Source: Escherichia sp. ESNIH1
GTDB taxonomy: Bacteria; Pseudomonadota; Gammaproteobacteria; Enterobacterales; Enterobacteriaceae
Direction: 5' to 3'
DNA length: 64,000 bases
Assembly: GCA_002918705.1 (NCBI GenBank)
Contig: PQKR01000007.1
Location: forward strand, 124,001 to 188,000
The notes under the pieces were generated by a model. That model saw only the letters and a program-made list of their open reading frames with translations, searched no databases and was not told where the DNA came from. The translations under genes and the position numbers were made by a program. Position 1 is the stretch's first letter, and every line of letters starts with the position of its first letter. Of this stretch, positions 26,901 to 35,407 are shown piece by piece.

Positions 26901-27520
26901 TGGCGGGCGCGATCGATGCAGCGCTCAATAAACACCCCTGCGTCGCTGAAGAACTGCTCGCCCAGACGGCGGACGCTCTCCCACGCCAGCTGCAACGCCT
27001 CGGCGTCGGCGCAGCGGGTCAAACCGATCCCACCCCCGCCCGCGGTGCTTTTTAACATCACCGGGTAGCCAATCTCCTCTGCGGCCCGCAGCGCCTCGTC
27101 GAGAGTATTCAGCAGGCCGGTACCCGGCGTCATCGGCACGCCCGCCTGGGCAGCTAACTCCCGCGCCCGGTGCTTGAGACCAAACTCGCCGATCTGTTGA
27201 GCCGTGGGGCCAACAAAGACGATACCCGCCTGCTCGCAGGCGTCGGCAAAGGCCAGGCTCTCAGAGAGAAAGCCGTAGCCAGGCCAGATAGCCTGGGCGC
27301 CGCTTTGCTTAGCGGCGTCGATAATGCTGTCGATGCGCAGATAGCTATCGCTGGCCTTCTCGCCGCCGAGCGGCAGGGCAATATCCGCCGCCTTGACGTG
27401 TTCGGCATTTTTATCCGCGTCGGAGTAGACGGCGATGCTCACAATCCCCAGACGTTGCAGGGTGCGGATAGCGCGGCAGGCGATTTCGCCCCGGTTGGCA
27501 ATCAGTACGCGATCAAACAT
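23900..27520 (-). CDS. uca: Urea carboxylase (biotin-dependent)
   Basis: 1206 residues. Carboxylates urea to allophanate using ATP, bicarbonate and biotin. Order: biotin carboxylase ([44 protein letters not shown]), the KipA/KipI-like carboxyltransferase halves ([41 protein letters not shown]) and a C-terminal biotinyl domain with EAMKM, Lys1171. The start [11 protein letters not shown] at ATG 27520 is the family start and overlaps the allophanate hydrolase gene by 8 bp. The full length fits bacterial urea carboxylases (about 1200). Confidence 0.96.
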   Translation of the reverse strand: [1206 protein letters not shown]

Positions 27521-29315
27521 GCTGGGTCTCCTTGCTGGCGAGCCAGTTCCGCCAGCCTTTGTAAGCCGTAATGTCCTGCGCGTCGCCAAGCGCCGCACCC
27601 TCACAGATAAAACCTTTCACCCAGCGGCCATCGGCCAGCTCCAGAGAGCCGATCCCCAGCGGAGCCGGGATCTCGGCGACAAACTCCCCGAAGCGCGCCA
27701 GCGGGATATCCCACAGCTCAACCTGAATAGATTCGCCGCTGGCGGCCCGAGCCAGCCCCGGTTTCGCCGGCTGGGTATTGGCCAGGGCGTAGAGGCGATA
27801 GCGGGGAGCGGTTTCGCTGCTCTCGACAAATACCGCCCTGCGATTAATCAGCTGATGGTTGAGCGGCATACCGCGCAGATGCGCCCCGACGACCGCGATA
27901 CGCACGTGATCCTTTGAGAGAGGCAGCGCCGCCTGGTCTGCGGGGAGGCGGGTACCGGTCGCGCCCAGGCTCAGGCCGCTCAGCTGCTGCCAGCGGACGC
28001 CGAAGCTAGCCAGGGCACGATCGTGCCAGGCGGGAGCGAGCAGGGTGATCCCGGCGGGCAGGCCGTCGGCGCGGAACGGCGCGGGCAGGGCCAGCGCGCT
28101 GAGATCGGCCAGGTTGGTAAAGTTGGTGTAGGTGCCAAACTCCGAGTTGTAGCGGATCGGCTCCTGCTGCATCTCCTCCCTGGTGCGGATGGTCGGCGAG
28201 GTGGGAACGACGAGCGCATCAACCTCGGCCAGCGTCTGCTGAATTTTACGGGCCAGTTCGGCACGCAGATACTCGGCTTTGTAGGCCTCCACCGCACTGT
28301 AGCGACTGCCTCCGGCGACAATCTGATACACCGTCGGATCCATCTCTTCCGGGCGTTCGATAATGTCTCCTACAGCCGCGGTGCGCTCGGCAACCCACGG
28401 TCCCTGATAGAGCTGGGCGGCAAGCTCGGCGAACGGCGTGAAGTCGATGGTTTTCAGCGTTACGCCGCAGCTGCGCAGCTGCTCAAGGGCGCGCTCCCAC
28501 GCCTCTTCAGCCTGAGCGTCAGCAAAAAATTGCAGCGTGTCGGGAACGGCAAACACCGGGCGCTCAGGCAGCGCGGCGGGCGCGGTGGCCGGTGCGTGGC
28601 GAGCGTAGGCGTCGCGTGCATCGTAGCCTGCTGCCGCCTCGGCGATAGTCCAGGCATCGCTGACGGTCAGGGCGAATACCGAGACGGTATCGTTAAGGCG
28701 GCAGGCCGGAACCACGCCGCTGGCGGAGAACCAGCCTTTGGTGGGTTTCAGCCCGACGATGTTATTAAAACCGGCGGGCACCCGGCCGGAACCTGCCGTG
28801 TCAGTCCCCAGTGAAAAGGGGACCAGGCCGCGCGCGACGACTGACGCCGAGCCGGAGCTGGAGCCGCCGCTGACATACTCAGGATTAAAACTGTTGCTCA
28901 CCGCGCCCCACGGAGAGCGAGTCCCCACCAGGCCGGTAGCAAACTGGTCGAGGTTGGTCTTGCCAATGACAATCGCCCCGGCGGCTTTAAGCTGGGCAAC
29001 CGTGGTGGCGTCCTGCTCGGCAATATAGCGAAACGCCGGGCAGGCCGCCGTGGTGGGAAATCCAGCCGCATCGATATTGTCTTTTACTGCGAAGGGGATG
29101 CCATACAGCGGCAGCGCCGCAGGGTTTTGCTGGTAGCGGGGCGTTAGCGCTGCCAGCTGGGCAGCGATCTGCTCGGGCGTAGCGAGGGTGATCCATGCAC
29201 TATCATCAGTAGAGAGGGCCGCCAGGTGCGCCGTCAGTAGGGAAAGAGCGTCGCCATGCTGCTGTTGGATCTGCTGCTGCCACCCCTTCAGGGTCTGGCC
29301 GATCATTATTGTCAT
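27513..29315 (-). CDS. atzF: Allophanate hydrolase
   Basis: 600 residues. Hydrolyses allophanate to two CO2 and two NH3, the second step of the urea amidolyase route. Amidase-signature triad: Lys in FAVKDNID, Ser in VSGGSSSGSASVVA and nucleophile Ser in TDTAGSGRVPAGF. The C-terminal domain (VGAHLRGMPLNHQL to the end) is that of AtzF-type enzymes. ATG 29315 (MTIMIGQTLKGW) is chosen; ATG 29330 is possible, and neither has a good ribosome site. First gene of the operon, about 30 bases from the predicted sigma-54 start. Confidence 0.95.
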   Translation of the reverse strand: MTIMIGQTLKGWQQQIQQQHGDALSLLTAHLAALSTDDSAWITLATPEQIAAQLAALTPRYQQNPAALPLYGIPFAVKDNIDAAGFPTTAACPAFRYIAEQDATTVAQLKAAGAIVIGKTNLDQFATGLVGTRSPWGAVSNSFNPEYVSGGSSSGSASVVARGLVPFSLGTDTAGSGRVPAGFNNIVGLKPTKGWFSASGVVPACRLNDTVSVFALTVSDAWTIAEAAAGYDARDAYARHAPATAPAALPERPVFAVPDTLQFFADAQAEEAWERALEQLRSCGVTLKTIDFTPFAELAAQLYQGPWVAERTAAVGDIIERPEEMDPTVYQIVAGGSRYSAVEAYKAEYLRAELARKIQQTLAEVDALVVPTSPTIRTREEMQQEPIRYNSEFGTYTNFTNLADLSALALPAPFRADGLPAGITLLAPAWHDRALASFGVRWQQLSGLSLGATGTRLPADQAALPLSKDHVRIAVVGAHLRGMPLNHQLINRRAVFVESSETAPRYRLYALANTQPAKPGLARAASGESIQVELWDIPLARFGEFVAEIPAPLGIGSLELADGRWVKGFICEGAALGDAQDITAYKGWRNWLASKETQHV

Positions 29316-29322
29316 AGTGGGC

Positions 29323-29350
29323 AATTCCATCTGGTATACAAGATGGAATT
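29323..29350. promoter_or_regulatory. 28-bp palindrome over the urea operon start (probable GntR operator)
   Basis: Arms AATTCCATCT and AGATGGAATT are exact inverted copies around GGTATACA; 13 of the 14 base pairs match. The core resembles FCD-type GntR operators (TNGT..ACNA). It covers the predicted transcription start near 29345 and the leader. Confidence 0.75.
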
Positions 29351-29356
29351 CAAATA

Positions 29357-29371
29357 GCAAGCGGCGTGCCA
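29357..29371 (-). promoter_or_regulatory. Sigma-54 promoter of the urea operon
   Basis: On the minus strand TGGCAC-GCCGC-TTGC, an exact match to the -24/-12 consensus with the required ten bases between GG and GC. Predicted start near 29345, about 30 bases before the allophanate hydrolase ATG. Confidence 0.85.
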
Positions 29372-29433
29372 GTTTTTAATCTATTGTTAAATAATAATAT
29401 TTTAATAATGTTCCGTGGCGGCGAGGTTACGGC

Positions 29434-29471
29434 TGCACCCGGCCTGCGCAGCGTTGAGCAAAAAAGGTGCG
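29434..29471. promoter_or_regulatory. Two candidate NtrC sites
   Basis: Site 1 (29434-29450) TGCACC-cggcc-TGCGCA matches the NtrC consensus TGCACC-N5-GGTGCA at 10 of 12 positions. Site 2 (29455-29471) TGAGCA-aaaaa-GGTGCG matches 8 of 12. They are 21 bp apart (two helical turns), centred about -97 and -118 from the predicted sigma-54 start, the usual enhancer distance. Confidence 0.55.
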
Positions 29472-29573
29472 CGTGGTCACGGTTAGGCTGCACAGGTAAT
29501 ACAAAGGGATGATGTTACATAACTTACTGAATTTGCTAAGATGCTTTAATAGGGTGCAACGGGTGGGAAATTT

Positions 29574-30284
29574 ATGAAAAAGTTAATGATGCTGGCGGCG
29601 GTGGCGGCAGCGCTGGCCGGATGCGATGACGGCAAAGCGCCGGTGTCGTTTACGCCGGAGATGGCCAGCTTCTCCAATGAGTTTGACTTTGACCCGCTGC
29701 GTGGCCCGGTGAAAGATTTTAGCCAGACGCTGCTCAATGAGAAGGGTGAAGTATCAAAACGCGTAACCGGCTCGCTCTCGCAGGAGGGCTGTTTCGATAC
29801 GCTGGAGCTTCACGACGTGGATAACAATACCGGACTGGCGCTGGTGCTCAATGCCAACTTCTATGTTGATGCCGTAACCCATGAGAAGCGCCTGCGCTTG
29901 CAGGGTAAATGCCAGCTGGCGGAGTTCCCCTCGGCGGGCGTAACCTGGGATACGGATGAGAAGGGGTTTGTGGTCCTTGCCCGCGGCAAGGAGTTACAGA
30001 TTAACTACCAGTACGATGCGGAAGGGTATCCGCTCGGTAAATCGACCACCAGCAAGGAGATGCATCTGTCCGTGGAATCAACGCCCTCAACGGACAGACG
30101 CAAAAAGCTCGACTATACCGGCGTCAGCACGCTGAACGATAAGCCTATCGGCAGCGTGAAGCAGGCCTGTGAATACGATCGTCATGACAACCCGGTGAGC
30201 TGCTCATTAACCATCGTGGATAAAAGCGTGACGCCTGCCGTTGAGCATAAGTACGCAATCAAAAATACGATCGCCTACTACTAA
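29574..30284 (+). CDS. ynfC: YnfC, lipoprotein (UPF0257)
   Basis: 236 residues, the same length as E. coli YnfC. Lipoprotein signal with lipobox LAGC (Cys at residue 17) followed by Asp, which in enterics favours retention in the inner membrane. The block SFTPEMASFSNEFDFDPLRGPVKDF is almost identical to E. coli. Function unknown. It reads away from the urea operon and converges on ynfB with 2 bp between them. Confidence 0.95.
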   Translation: MKKLMMLAAVAAALAGCDDGKAPVSFTPEMASFSNEFDFDPLRGPVKDFSQTLLNEKGEVSKRVTGSLSQEGCFDTLELHDVDNNTGLALVLNANFYVDAVTHEKRLRLQGKCQLAEFPSAGVTWDTDEKGFVVLARGKELQINYQYDAEGYPLGKSTTSKEMHLSVESTPSTDRRKKLDYTGVSTLNDKPIGSVKQACEYDRHDNPVSCSLTIVDKSVTPAVEHKYAIKNTIAYY

Positions 30285-30286
30285 GG

Positions 30287-30628
30287 TTACTGCCCGATTG
30301 GCCGCCCGGTGCGGCGGTCGAGGCAGCGCAGCGTATTCTCTTCCCAGTAGGCGTTAACATTGGCGCTCTTTTGGCAATTATCGCGAGCGTCGAAGGCCAC
30401 ATCAGCCTTATCAAACTCTTTTTCCACGCGCGTGTTCACCTTGTGACGCAGATTGCGGGTGTCGTTCCACTGCTCTTTTTCCATCGCGGCCTGCTGGCGG
30501 CTCTGGGCACTGTCGCCGGACTCAATGATAAGCTTATTGGTATCGGCATTGGCTGCGGCACTCATCATGCCAGCACTTAGCGTCAGCATAGCCGCCAGGC
30601 ACAGGCGTTTACTAAAGGTCATGTTCAT
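30287..30628 (-). CDS. ynfB: YnfB, exported DUF1283 protein (UPF0482)
   Basis: 113 residues with a Sec signal (cleavage near ANA/DTN). It aligns with E. coli YnfB throughout ([32 protein letters not shown]). Function unknown. ATG 30628 has AAGGAATAAC upstream. The E. coli neighbour speG is absent. Confidence 0.95.
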   Translation of the reverse strand: MNMTFSKRLCLAAMLTLSAGMMSAAANADTNKLIIESGDSAQSRQQAAMEKEQWNDTRNLRHKVNTRVEKEFDKADVAFDARDNCQKSANVNAYWEENTLRCLDRRTGRPIGQ

Positions 30629-30719
30629 TGTTATTCCTTGTTTCGCCAGGGAGGACGTGGCTCCGGTCTCACGTTATTCTACACCATTCTTCTTAGACGA
30701 TATAAGGCCGTTATCTTTA

Positions 30720-31061
30720 ATGTTTAATACCGCTGTTCTTAATACCACGCTGCTCTTTTTTATTACCGCGTTATGCGAGATTGTCGGCTGCTTTCTGCCC
30801 TGGCTGTGGCTGAAAAGGGGAGCAAGTCCGCTGCTGCTGATCCCGGCCGGGCTGGCGCTGGCGGCTTTTGTCTGGCTACTAACGCTTCATCCCGCCGCCA
30901 GCGGACGCGTTTACGCCGCCTACGGCGGGGTCTATGTCTGCACCGCGCTAATCTGGCTGCGGGTCGTGGATGGCGTCAAGCTCAGCGTTTATGACTGGCT
31001 GGGTGCGCTGGTAGCGCTCTGCGGGATGCTGATTATCGTGGCAGGATGGGGGCGCGCATAG
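30720..31061 (+). CDS. ynfA: YnfA, small multidrug-resistance-like membrane protein (UPF0060)
   Basis: 113 residues, four TM helices, related to the SMR efflux family. [19 protein letters not shown] and [24 protein letters not shown] match E. coli YnfA (108 residues). The start ATG 30720 gives five more residues than E. coli; no ribosome site is strong. A terminator stem overlaps the stop codon. Confidence 0.93.
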   Translation: MFNTAVLNTTLLFFITALCEIVGCFLPWLWLKRGASPLLLIPAGLALAAFVWLLTLHPAASGRVYAAYGGVYVCTALIWLRVVDGVKLSVYDWLGALVALCGMLIIVAGWGRA

Positions 31062-31072
31062 CGCCTTTTTTT
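31050..31072 (+). terminator. ynfA terminator
   Basis: GGCGC-gcata-GCGCC followed by seven T (31066-31072); the loop contains the ynfA stop codon. Confidence 0.75.
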
Positions 31073-31099
31073 GTGATCCAGGGACAGTTTTACGATCAT

Positions 31100-31115
31100 C
31101 ATACTTGTATGGTAG
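31100..31115. promoter_or_regulatory. Candidate RspR operator upstream of rspA
   Basis: CATAC-TT-GTATG followed by GTAG. The motif CTTGTATGGT(AG) recurs reversed upstream of ydfI (33883-33892), and TATGGTAG recurs upstream of rspR (36230-36241). Assignment to RspR is inference. Confidence 0.5.
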
Positions 31116-31169
31116 TAGCTCAGTTGCGTAGATTCTCTCCATCGCAACCGAGATGTAAAGGATCAGAAG

Positions 31170-32384
31170 ATGAAGATTGTAGGGGCTGAAGTATTTGTTA
31201 CCTGTCCGGGGCGCAATTTTGTCACCCTAAAAATTACCACCGACGTGGGGATTGTCGGTCTGGGCGATGCCACGTTGAACGGGCGTGAGCTCTCCGTAGC
31301 GTCCTATCTTAAGGATCACCTCTGCCCGCAGCTGATTGGCCGCGATGCACATCGCATCGAAGATATCTGGCAGTTCTTCTACAAGGGCGCTTACTGGCGT
31401 CGTGGTCCGGTCACCATGTCCGCTATCTCGGCTATCGATATGGCGCTGTGGGATATCAAAGCCAAAGCGGCCAACATGCCGCTCTATCAGCTGCTGGGCG
31501 GTGCCTCCCGTGAAGGGGTGATGGTCTACTGCCACACCACCGGCCACAGCATTGACGACGTGCTGGAAGATTACGCCCGCCATAAAGAGATGGGGTTCAA
31601 AGCCATTCGCGTTCAGTGCGGCGTGCCGGGAATGAAAACCACCTACGGTATGTCTAAAGGTAAAGGCCTGGCCTACGAGCCTGCCACCAAAGGCCAGTGG
31701 CCGGAAGAGCAGCTCTGGTCAACGGAGAAGTACCTCGACTTCACGCCGAAGCTGTTTGACGCGGTACGCAGCAAGTTTGGCTTTAACGAGCACCTGCTGC
31801 ACGACATGCACCATCGCCTGACGCCCATTGAGGCGGCGCGCTTCGGCAAGAGCATTGAAGAGTTCCGCATGTTCTGGATGGAAGATCCGACCCCGGCCGA
31901 GAACCAGGCGTGCTTCCGCCTGATCCGCCAGCACACGGTAACCCCAATCGCGGTAGGTGAAGTCTTCAACAGCATCTGGGACTGTAAGCAGCTGATCGAA
32001 GAGCAGCTGATTGACTATATCCGCACCACCATTACCCACGCGGGTGGCATCACCGGCATGCGCCGTATCGCCGACTTCGCCTCGCTCTACCAGGTGCGTA
32101 CTGGCTCTCACGGCCCGTCGGATCTCTCGCCGATCTGCCATGCGGCGGCGCTGCACTTCGACCTCTGGGTACCGAACTTCGGCGTGCAGGAGTACATGGG
32201 CTACTCCGAGCAGATGCTGGAGGTCTTCCCGAATAGCTGGACCTTCGACAACGGCTATATGCACCCCGGCGAGAAGCCCGGTCTCGGCATAGAGTTTGAC
32301 GAGAAGCTGGCGGCGAAATATCCCTACGATCCTGCCTACCTGCCGGTAGCCCGCCTCGAAGACGGCACGCTGTGGAACTGGTAA
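31170..32384 (+). CDS. rspA: RspA, mannonate dehydratase-family protein (enolase superfamily)
   Basis: 404 residues, the same length as E. coli RspA and almost identical ([49 protein letters not shown]). The family dehydrates D-mannonate or D-gluconate to 2-keto-3-deoxygluconate, often slowly. Metal ligands of the barrel are visible in [16 protein letters not shown] and VGEVFNS. First gene of a hexonate module with an MHS transporter (60 bp) and ydfI. E. coli has rspB next; it is missing. Confidence 0.96.
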   Translation: MKIVGAEVFVTCPGRNFVTLKITTDVGIVGLGDATLNGRELSVASYLKDHLCPQLIGRDAHRIEDIWQFFYKGAYWRRGPVTMSAISAIDMALWDIKAKAANMPLYQLLGGASREGVMVYCHTTGHSIDDVLEDYARHKEMGFKAIRVQCGVPGMKTTYGMSKGKGLAYEPATKGQWPEEQLWSTEKYLDFTPKLFDAVRSKFGFNEHLLHDMHHRLTPIEAARFGKSIEEFRMFWMEDPTPAENQACFRLIRQHTVTPIAVGEVFNSIWDCKQLIEEQLIDYIRTTITHAGGITGMRRIADFASLYQVRTGSHGPSDLSPICHAAALHFDLWVPNFGVQEYMGYSEQMLEVFPNSWTFDNGYMHPGEKPGLGIEFDEKLAAKYPYDPAYLPVARLEDGTLWNW

Positions 32385-32444
32385 GTTTTAACGACACACG
32401 GGCAGAAAGTTAATTAACCCTATACCCTACATAGGTACAAATTT

Positions 32445-33779
32445 ATGGTTAGTTCAGTTGATATTAAAAACGGCGTAGATAATAAACCCATCATTCGCCG
32501 GGTTGCCTCTGCCTCGGCAATTGGTACCGCTGCTGAATATTATGATTTCTTTGCCTACGGTACCGCTGCGGTACTCTTTTTCGGGCATCTGTTTTTCCCC
32601 AGCAGCGATCCGTTAATTAGTACGCTGGCCGCGTTTGCTACCTACGCGGTGGGATTTTTAGCAAGACCGTTAGGCGGAATTGTGTTCGGTCATATTGGCG
32701 ATAAGGTTGGCCGCAAAAAAGCGCTGGTTATTACTATCTTAATCGTTGGTTTGGGTACGTTCTGTATTGGGCTGTTACCGACCTATGAAAAAATTGGTAT
32801 TTGGGCGCCGGTACTGCTTATTTTCATTCGTGTGCTGCAAGGGTTTGGTGTTGGCGGCGAGCAGGCCGGGGCAGTGCTGATGACGGCGGAATATTCAGAG
32901 CCGAAACACCGCGGCTTTTTCGCCAGCTGGGTACAGATAGGGGCACCGGTGGGCTTTCTGCTGCCGTTAGCGTTGTTTGCGCTGCTTAATGCAACCCTCT
33001 CTCCGGAAGCGATGATGGACTATGGCTGGCGTATTCCGTTCCTGTTGAGCCTGTTGCTGGTGATCGTTGGCCTGTTTATCCGCCTGAAAATTGATGAGTC
33101 GCCGGTATTCGCTCAAATTCGTGAAACCAAAGCCGAAGAGTCGCGTCCGCTGGTGGAAGTTATTCGCGACTTCCCGGGGATCGTTATTAAAGGCGTCTGT
33201 GCCAAGCTGATTGAAGCCTGTACCTTCGCGATGTTTACCGTCATCGTCCTTGCCTACGGTAAGGCTAATAATCTCGATGCCAATATTCTGATGGAAACTA
33301 TGATTGTAGCGGTCATTCTGGAGATCTTTGCCATACCGTTGATGGGTTCCCTGTGCGATAAGATTGGCCGCAAGCCGGTTTATATTATGGGCGCGCTGCT
33401 GCAGGTGATTATGATTGTTCCCTTCTTCCTTGCAATTAATCAGGACAGTTTCTGGTTAACGCAGCTGGTAATGATCCTGGTTCTCAGCGTAGGGCATAGC
33501 ATGTGCTACGCGCCACAAGCCTCCTATTTCCCTGAGCTTTTCCCAACGCATATTCGCTGCAGCGGTATCGCACTGATCTGGCAGATGGGGTCGCTAATCG
33601 GTAGCGGTATCCTCGGCTTAGTCGCAGTGAAGATCCTACAGGTCACTGAAGGGCACTATTACGGGCTGGCTACCTATGTGGCTGTTCTGGGCGTCATCTC
33701 GGTGATTGGCCTGCTTATGATGCCGGAAACGGCGCCGCAGCGGTTAAAACGTGAATATCAGCAGTGGCAAAAGCATTAA
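32445..33779 (+). CDS. ydfJ: MHS-family MFS transporter (YdfJ-like)
   Basis: 444 residues, 12 TM helices, metabolite:H+ symporter type (related to ShiA, KgtP and ProP). MHS motifs: GTAAEYYDFFAYGTAAVLFFGHLFFP, RPLGGIVFGHIGDKVGRKKAL and RVLQGFGVGGEQAGAVLMTAEY. In E. coli the corresponding ydfJ lies beside rspAB and is interrupted by the Qin prophage; this copy is intact. By context it imports a sugar acid or a related carboxylate for RspA/YdfI. ATG 32445 has only a weak AGGT upstream. Confidence 0.9.
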   Translation: MVSSVDIKNGVDNKPIIRRVASASAIGTAAEYYDFFAYGTAAVLFFGHLFFPSSDPLISTLAAFATYAVGFLARPLGGIVFGHIGDKVGRKKALVITILIVGLGTFCIGLLPTYEKIGIWAPVLLIFIRVLQGFGVGGEQAGAVLMTAEYSEPKHRGFFASWVQIGAPVGFLLPLALFALLNATLSPEAMMDYGWRIPFLLSLLLVIVGLFIRLKIDESPVFAQIRETKAEESRPLVEVIRDFPGIVIKGVCAKLIEACTFAMFTVIVLAYGKANNLDANILMETMIVAVILEIFAIPLMGSLCDKIGRKPVYIMGALLQVIMIVPFFLAINQDSFWLTQLVMILVLSVGHSMCYAPQASYFPELFPTHIRCSGIALIWQMGSLIGSGILGLVAVKILQVTEGHYYGLATYVAVLGVISVIGLLMMPETAPQRLKREYQQWQKH

Positions 33780-33876
33780 TTCACTCTCTCATTCCCTCTG
33801 GCGGCAAGGAGGCCGCCTGTCACATAACTTCCCTATGATGTTATACCAATTGCAAAAAGCTTAATTCAGGTCAAAG

Positions 33877-33892
33877 CATACAACCATACAAG
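33877..33892. promoter_or_regulatory. Candidate RspR operator upstream of ydfI
   Basis: Two direct CATACAA units 8 bp apart (33877-33883 and 33885-33891); reversed, the second reads CTTGTATGGT as upstream of rspA. Confidence 0.45.
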
Positions 33893-33938
33893 CGTTACTC
33901 TCAACCTGTCCCGATCTTAATAAACCATAGGTTATATA

Positions 33939-35405
33939 ATGCAAAACACGCTCTTAACGGCAAAGGCTACGCTGCCTGGCTACGATCGCACCAAACTGGT
34001 TCCGCGTATCGTCCATTTAGGTTTTGGTGCATTTCACCGCGCCCATCAGGGTGTCTACACGGATATCCTGGCGGCAGAGCATAACAGCGACTGGGGATAC
34101 TGCGAGGTCAACCTGATCGGCGGTGAGCAGCAGATTGCCGATCTTAAGCCGCAGGATAACCTCTATACCGTGGCGGAGATGTCCGCCGATGCCTGGACCG
34201 CGCGGGTGGTTGGCGTAGTTAAACGCGCACTGCACGCCCAGGTCGACGGGCTGGAAACCGTTTTTGCCGCCCTATGCGAACCGCAAGTAGCGATTGTTTC
34301 TCTGACCATTACCGAGAAAGGCTACTGCCATGCGCCTGCCACCGGCGAGCTGATGCTCGATCACCCGCTGATCGTCGCCGATCTGCAAAACCCGCAGCAG
34401 CCGAAATCCGCACCGGGCGTCATTGTTGAAGCGCTGGCCCGCCGTAAGGCCGCTGGCCTGCCAGCCTTCACCGTGATGTCCTGCGATAACATGCCGGAAA
34501 ACGGTCACGTGGTGCGCAACGTGGTTTGCGCCTACGCCCGCGCGGTAGACGCTGAGCTGGGAGAATGGATCGCGCAACACGTCACCTTCCCATCAACGAT
34601 GGTGGACCGCATCGTTCCGGCGGTGACTGCCGATACGCTCGATAAAATCGAGCAGCTGACCGGCGTACGGGATCCGGCGGGCGTCGCCTGCGAGCCGTTC
34701 CGGCAGTGGGTGGTGGAGGATAACTTCGTTGCCGGACGTCCGGAATGGGAGAGGGCGGGTGCGGAGCTGGTCGCCGACGTGGTGCCGTTCGAAGAGATGA
34801 AGCTGAGAATGCTCAACGGTAGCCACTCTTTCCTCGCTTATCTCGGCTATCTGGCCGGTTACCAGCACATTAACGAGTGTATGGAGGATGAAAACTACCG
34901 CCTCGCCGCGCATGCCCTGATGTTAAACGAGCAGGCGCCGACGCTGAAGGTGAAGGGCGTCGATCTGGCTCACTATGCGGATCTGCTCATTGCCCGCTAC
35001 AGCAACCCGGCGCTGCGCCACCGCACCTGGCAGATTGCAATGGACGGTAGCCAGAAGCTGCCCCAGCGTATGCTGGACTCCGTGCGCTGGCATCTGGTGC
35101 ACAAGAGCGATTTCTCTCTGCTGGCGCTGGGCGTGGCGGGCTGGATGCGCTACGTCGGCGGCGTTGATGAACAGGGGCAGGCAATTGAGGTCAGCGATCC
35201 GCTGCTGTCTACAATTCAGCAGGCGGTTAACGGCAGCGAAGAGGGCGAACCCCGCGTAATGGCGCTGCTGGGTATCGAAGCGATCTTTGGCAAAGAGCTG
35301 CCGCAGGAGCGTGCTTTTGTGGAGCAGGTGCAGCAGGCCTATCAGCAGCTGCTGGCGCAGGGGGCGAAAGCCACCGTGGCGCAATACATCCAAAGTCAGC
35401 GTTAA
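33939..35405 (+). CDS. ydfI: YdfI, mannitol dehydrogenase-family oxidoreductase
   Basis: 488 residues, long-chain polyol dehydrogenase family (with UxuB, UxaB and MtlK relatives). NAD site [13 protein letters not shown] near the N-terminus; catalytic-domain motif [16 protein letters not shown] with the family Lys and Asn/His. E. coli YdfI is 486 residues and is thought to oxidise D-mannonate/fructuronate-type substrates. It stands 159 bp after the MHS transporter, with its own operator-like repeats, and is followed by a REP element. Confidence 0.94.
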   Translation: MQNTLLTAKATLPGYDRTKLVPRIVHLGFGAFHRAHQGVYTDILAAEHNSDWGYCEVNLIGGEQQIADLKPQDNLYTVAEMSADAWTARVVGVVKRALHAQVDGLETVFAALCEPQVAIVSLTITEKGYCHAPATGELMLDHPLIVADLQNPQQPKSAPGVIVEALARRKAAGLPAFTVMSCDNMPENGHVVRNVVCAYARAVDAELGEWIAQHVTFPSTMVDRIVPAVTADTLDKIEQLTGVRDPAGVACEPFRQWVVEDNFVAGRPEWERAGAELVADVVPFEEMKLRMLNGSHSFLAYLGYLAGYQHINECMEDENYRLAAHALMLNEQAPTLKVKGVDLAHYADLLIARYSNPALRHRTWQIAMDGSQKLPQRMLDSVRWHLVHKSDFSLLALGVAGWMRYVGGVDEQGQAIEVSDPLLSTIQQAVNGSEEGEPRVMALLGIEAIFGKELPQERAFVEQVQQAYQQLLAQGAKATVAQYIQSQR

Positions 35406-35407
35406 AT

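Noticed and set aside
16649..29315. Functional coupling of bioD2 (biotin synthesis) to the biotin-dependent urea carboxylase nearby
   Set aside because: bioD2 keeps its ancestral place beside mlc as in E. coli and reads the other way, so the closeness is probably chance.
33800..33817. GGCGGC/GCCGCC stem after the MHS transporter gene
   Set aside because: No T-run follows, so it cannot be called a terminator; the stretch is also short.
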